Source of the DNA: Paraburkholderia gardini | GTDB taxonomy: Bacteria > Pseudomonadota > Gammaproteobacteria > Burkholderiales > Burkholderiaceae | DNA length: 64,000 nt | Direction of reading: 5' to 3' | NCBI RefSeq assembly: GCF_907164575.1 | Contig: NZ_CAJQYY010000017.1 | Location: forward strand, 1 to 64,000 | Shown: piece by piece, positions 63,233-64,000 of the stretch | Position numbering within the stretch: position 1 is the stretch's first letter | How the letters are laid out: the number at the start of each line of letters is the position of its first letter | Program-made: the position numbers and the translations under genes | Notes under the pieces: model-generated | The model's database searches: none | Told to the model about the DNA's origin: nothing | The model's input: the letters and a program-made list of their open reading frames with translations, nothing else

Positions 63233-64000
63233 TCGCACGGCATGATTCACTCTGGCCGCTCGCGGCAACGTTCATCATGGCGTTCGCCCTGCTTCATGCA
63301 AACGCGGCAAACGCGCAGACATCGCCCTCTGTTGTAACGTTCACGCACATCGAGGCGGCACGCGCCGCGCAGCCGGCCGATACGCCGCCAGCCGCCGGAT
63401 GGGTTGCCGTTTCGTTACCCGACGACTGGTCGCGGCGCTGGTCCGGCTTCGACGGCGACGTCTGGTACCGGCTCACATGGCAGCAGGCAGACACCACGCG
63501 GCCCGTCGCGCTGATGCTCGACTATCTGAACATGGCGGGCGCGGTCTGGCTGAACGGCACGCTGCTGATGCGCGACCCGCATCTCGTCGAACCGCTGACG
63601 CGCGCCTGGAACACCCCGCGCCACCAGTTGCTGCCACCGCCGCTGCTGCGCGAAGGGACGAATACGCTGCTGATTCGCGTCGCGGGTCAGGCTGCGTATC
63701 AACCGGGCCTCGGGCCTGTTTCAATTGGCGACCCGGCCACGATCGCCGCGCGCTATGAAAGCGACTACCGGCTGCGTCACGATCTTCAGCTCTTCAGCCT
63801 TGCGGTCACCGCGACGCTGGGCTGCTTCTTTCTGTCGCTGTGGCTGATGCGCAGACAGGAGGCGCCATACGGCTGGTTCACGCTGATGTCGCTCGCGTGG
63901 GGGTGGGTCGCGCTCAATCAGGTGGCGACGACCCCCTGGCCGTTCGTGACGACCGACGGATGGGAAGCCGCGAATTCGATTGCACTGGTCGTCTACAGCG
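63229..64000 (+). CDS. 7TMR-DISM membrane sensor, probable histidine kinase (partial)
   Basis: An N-terminal fragment of a sensor cut by the window end. A signal peptide ends ANAANAQ, then comes a DISM-type periplasmic beta-sandwich (VWYRLTW, MLDYLNMAGAVWLNGTLL, NTLLIRVAG) and the first membrane segments (LFSLAVTATLGCFFLSLWL). The kinase domain would lie beyond base 64000. The start is unclear: the only ATG near the signal peptide (63277) leaves it without a basic end, while a CTG at 63229, overlapping the regulator stop, would restore it. It probably signals to the adjacent response regulator; the ligand is unknown. Confidence 0.8.
   Translation, partial: MIARHDSLWPLAATFIMAFALLHANAANAQTSPSVVTFTHIEAARAAQPADTPPAAGWVAVSLPDDWSRRWSGFDGDVWYRLTWQQADTTRPVALMLDYLNMAGAVWLNGTLLMRDPHLVEPLTRAWNTPRHQLLPPPLLREGTNTLLIRVAGQAAYQPGLGPVSIGDPATIAARYESDYRLRHDLQLFSLAVTATLGCFFLSLWLMRRQEAPYGWFTLMSLAWGWVALNQVATTPWPFVTTDGWEAANSIALVVYS

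Noticed and set aside
1..64000. CRISPR arrays, tRNA or rRNA genes, insertion sequences, prophage
   Set aside because: No regularly spaced repeats, no tRNA cloverleaf or rRNA signature, no transposase, integrase or phage structural gene was recognised in either strand.

Overview
The window is GC-rich DNA, most likely from a plant- or soil-associated Paraburkholderia (Burkholderiaceae). Pointers are a las-like AHL locus of the BraR-RsaL-BraI type, a DUF4148 secretory protein, a trimeric Gram-negative porin, oxalate-degradation genes and a dense load of sugar, sugar-acid and oligosaccharide catabolism genes. Nearly everything is accessory metabolism. No rRNA, tRNA, insertion sequence or CRISPR array is visible. 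The first bases contain a 15-base G run that looks like a contig edge.

Layout. (1) 0.1-5.3 kb, minus strand: a periplasmic binding protein, an SMP-30-type lactonase, alpha-ketoglutaric semialdehyde dehydrogenase and a DHDPS-family sugar-acid dehydratase. (2) 5.9-7.7 kb: an AHL quorum-sensing locus, luxR-type (+), an RsaL-like repressor (-) and luxI-type (+), with a las/lux box in front of the synthase. (3) 7.7-11.7 kb: a GntR regulator, an FNR-type regulator with a perfect FNR box upstream, an EgtB/SenA-like nonheme iron enzyme and a small DUF4148 protein with a strong terminator. (4) 11.9-25 kb, minus strand except its divergent LacI: a Weimberg-type oxidative pentose pathway (SDR, lactonase, IlvD/Edd dehydratase, FAH-type dehydratase) with a GH3 beta-glycosidase and a sugar ABC importer. 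The binding protein of this importer carries an in-frame TAG. (5) 25.0-25.7 kb: a VapC/Phd-type toxin-antitoxin pair, preceded by a diverged copy of the LacI-type operator region of the importer. (6) 25.9-34.3 kb, minus strand: a second ABC importer, a GH1 beta-glucosidase, a LacI repressor with two perfect palindromic operators, and a porin.

(7) 35.1-36.8 kb: a BON-domain protein, then a scar where the C-terminal ends of a LysR regulator and an MFS transporter lie back to back, then a TfoX-like protein. (8) 36.8-51.6 kb: a large catabolic cluster of unknown substrate. It holds GntR and LacI regulators, two carboxymuconolactone-decarboxylase-family proteins (one a tandem fusion), a cupin, two beta-hydroxyacid dehydrogenases, an aldehyde dehydrogenase, NIPSNAP, MmgE/PrpD, an SDR, two MFS carriers and a metallo-beta-lactamase-fold lactonase. 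Three near-identical palindromes mark a shared LacI regulon, and a TTGTCCGACAA palindrome marks a GntR regulon. (9) 52-55.3 kb: a DMT exporter, a DHA2 drug-type exporter, a small unknown protein and a PAS protein. (10) 55.5-61.9 kb: oxalate catabolism (frc, oxc, oxlT-like), a small unknown protein and a GntR regulator that shares a 15-base motif with the oxc promoter. (11) 62.5-64 kb: a NarL-type response regulator and the start of a 7TMR-DISM sensor cut by the window end.

Taken together: the porin and the two ABC systems would bring in plant-derived beta-linked oligosaccharides, cytoplasmic GH1 and GH3 enzymes would cut them, and the released pentoses could be oxidised to alpha-ketoglutarate through the Weimberg enzymes plus the semialdehyde dehydrogenase at 2.7-4.3 kb. 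Oxalate and the unknown substrate of region 8 would be further plant-associated carbon sources. The pathway assignments are inference from family and context.
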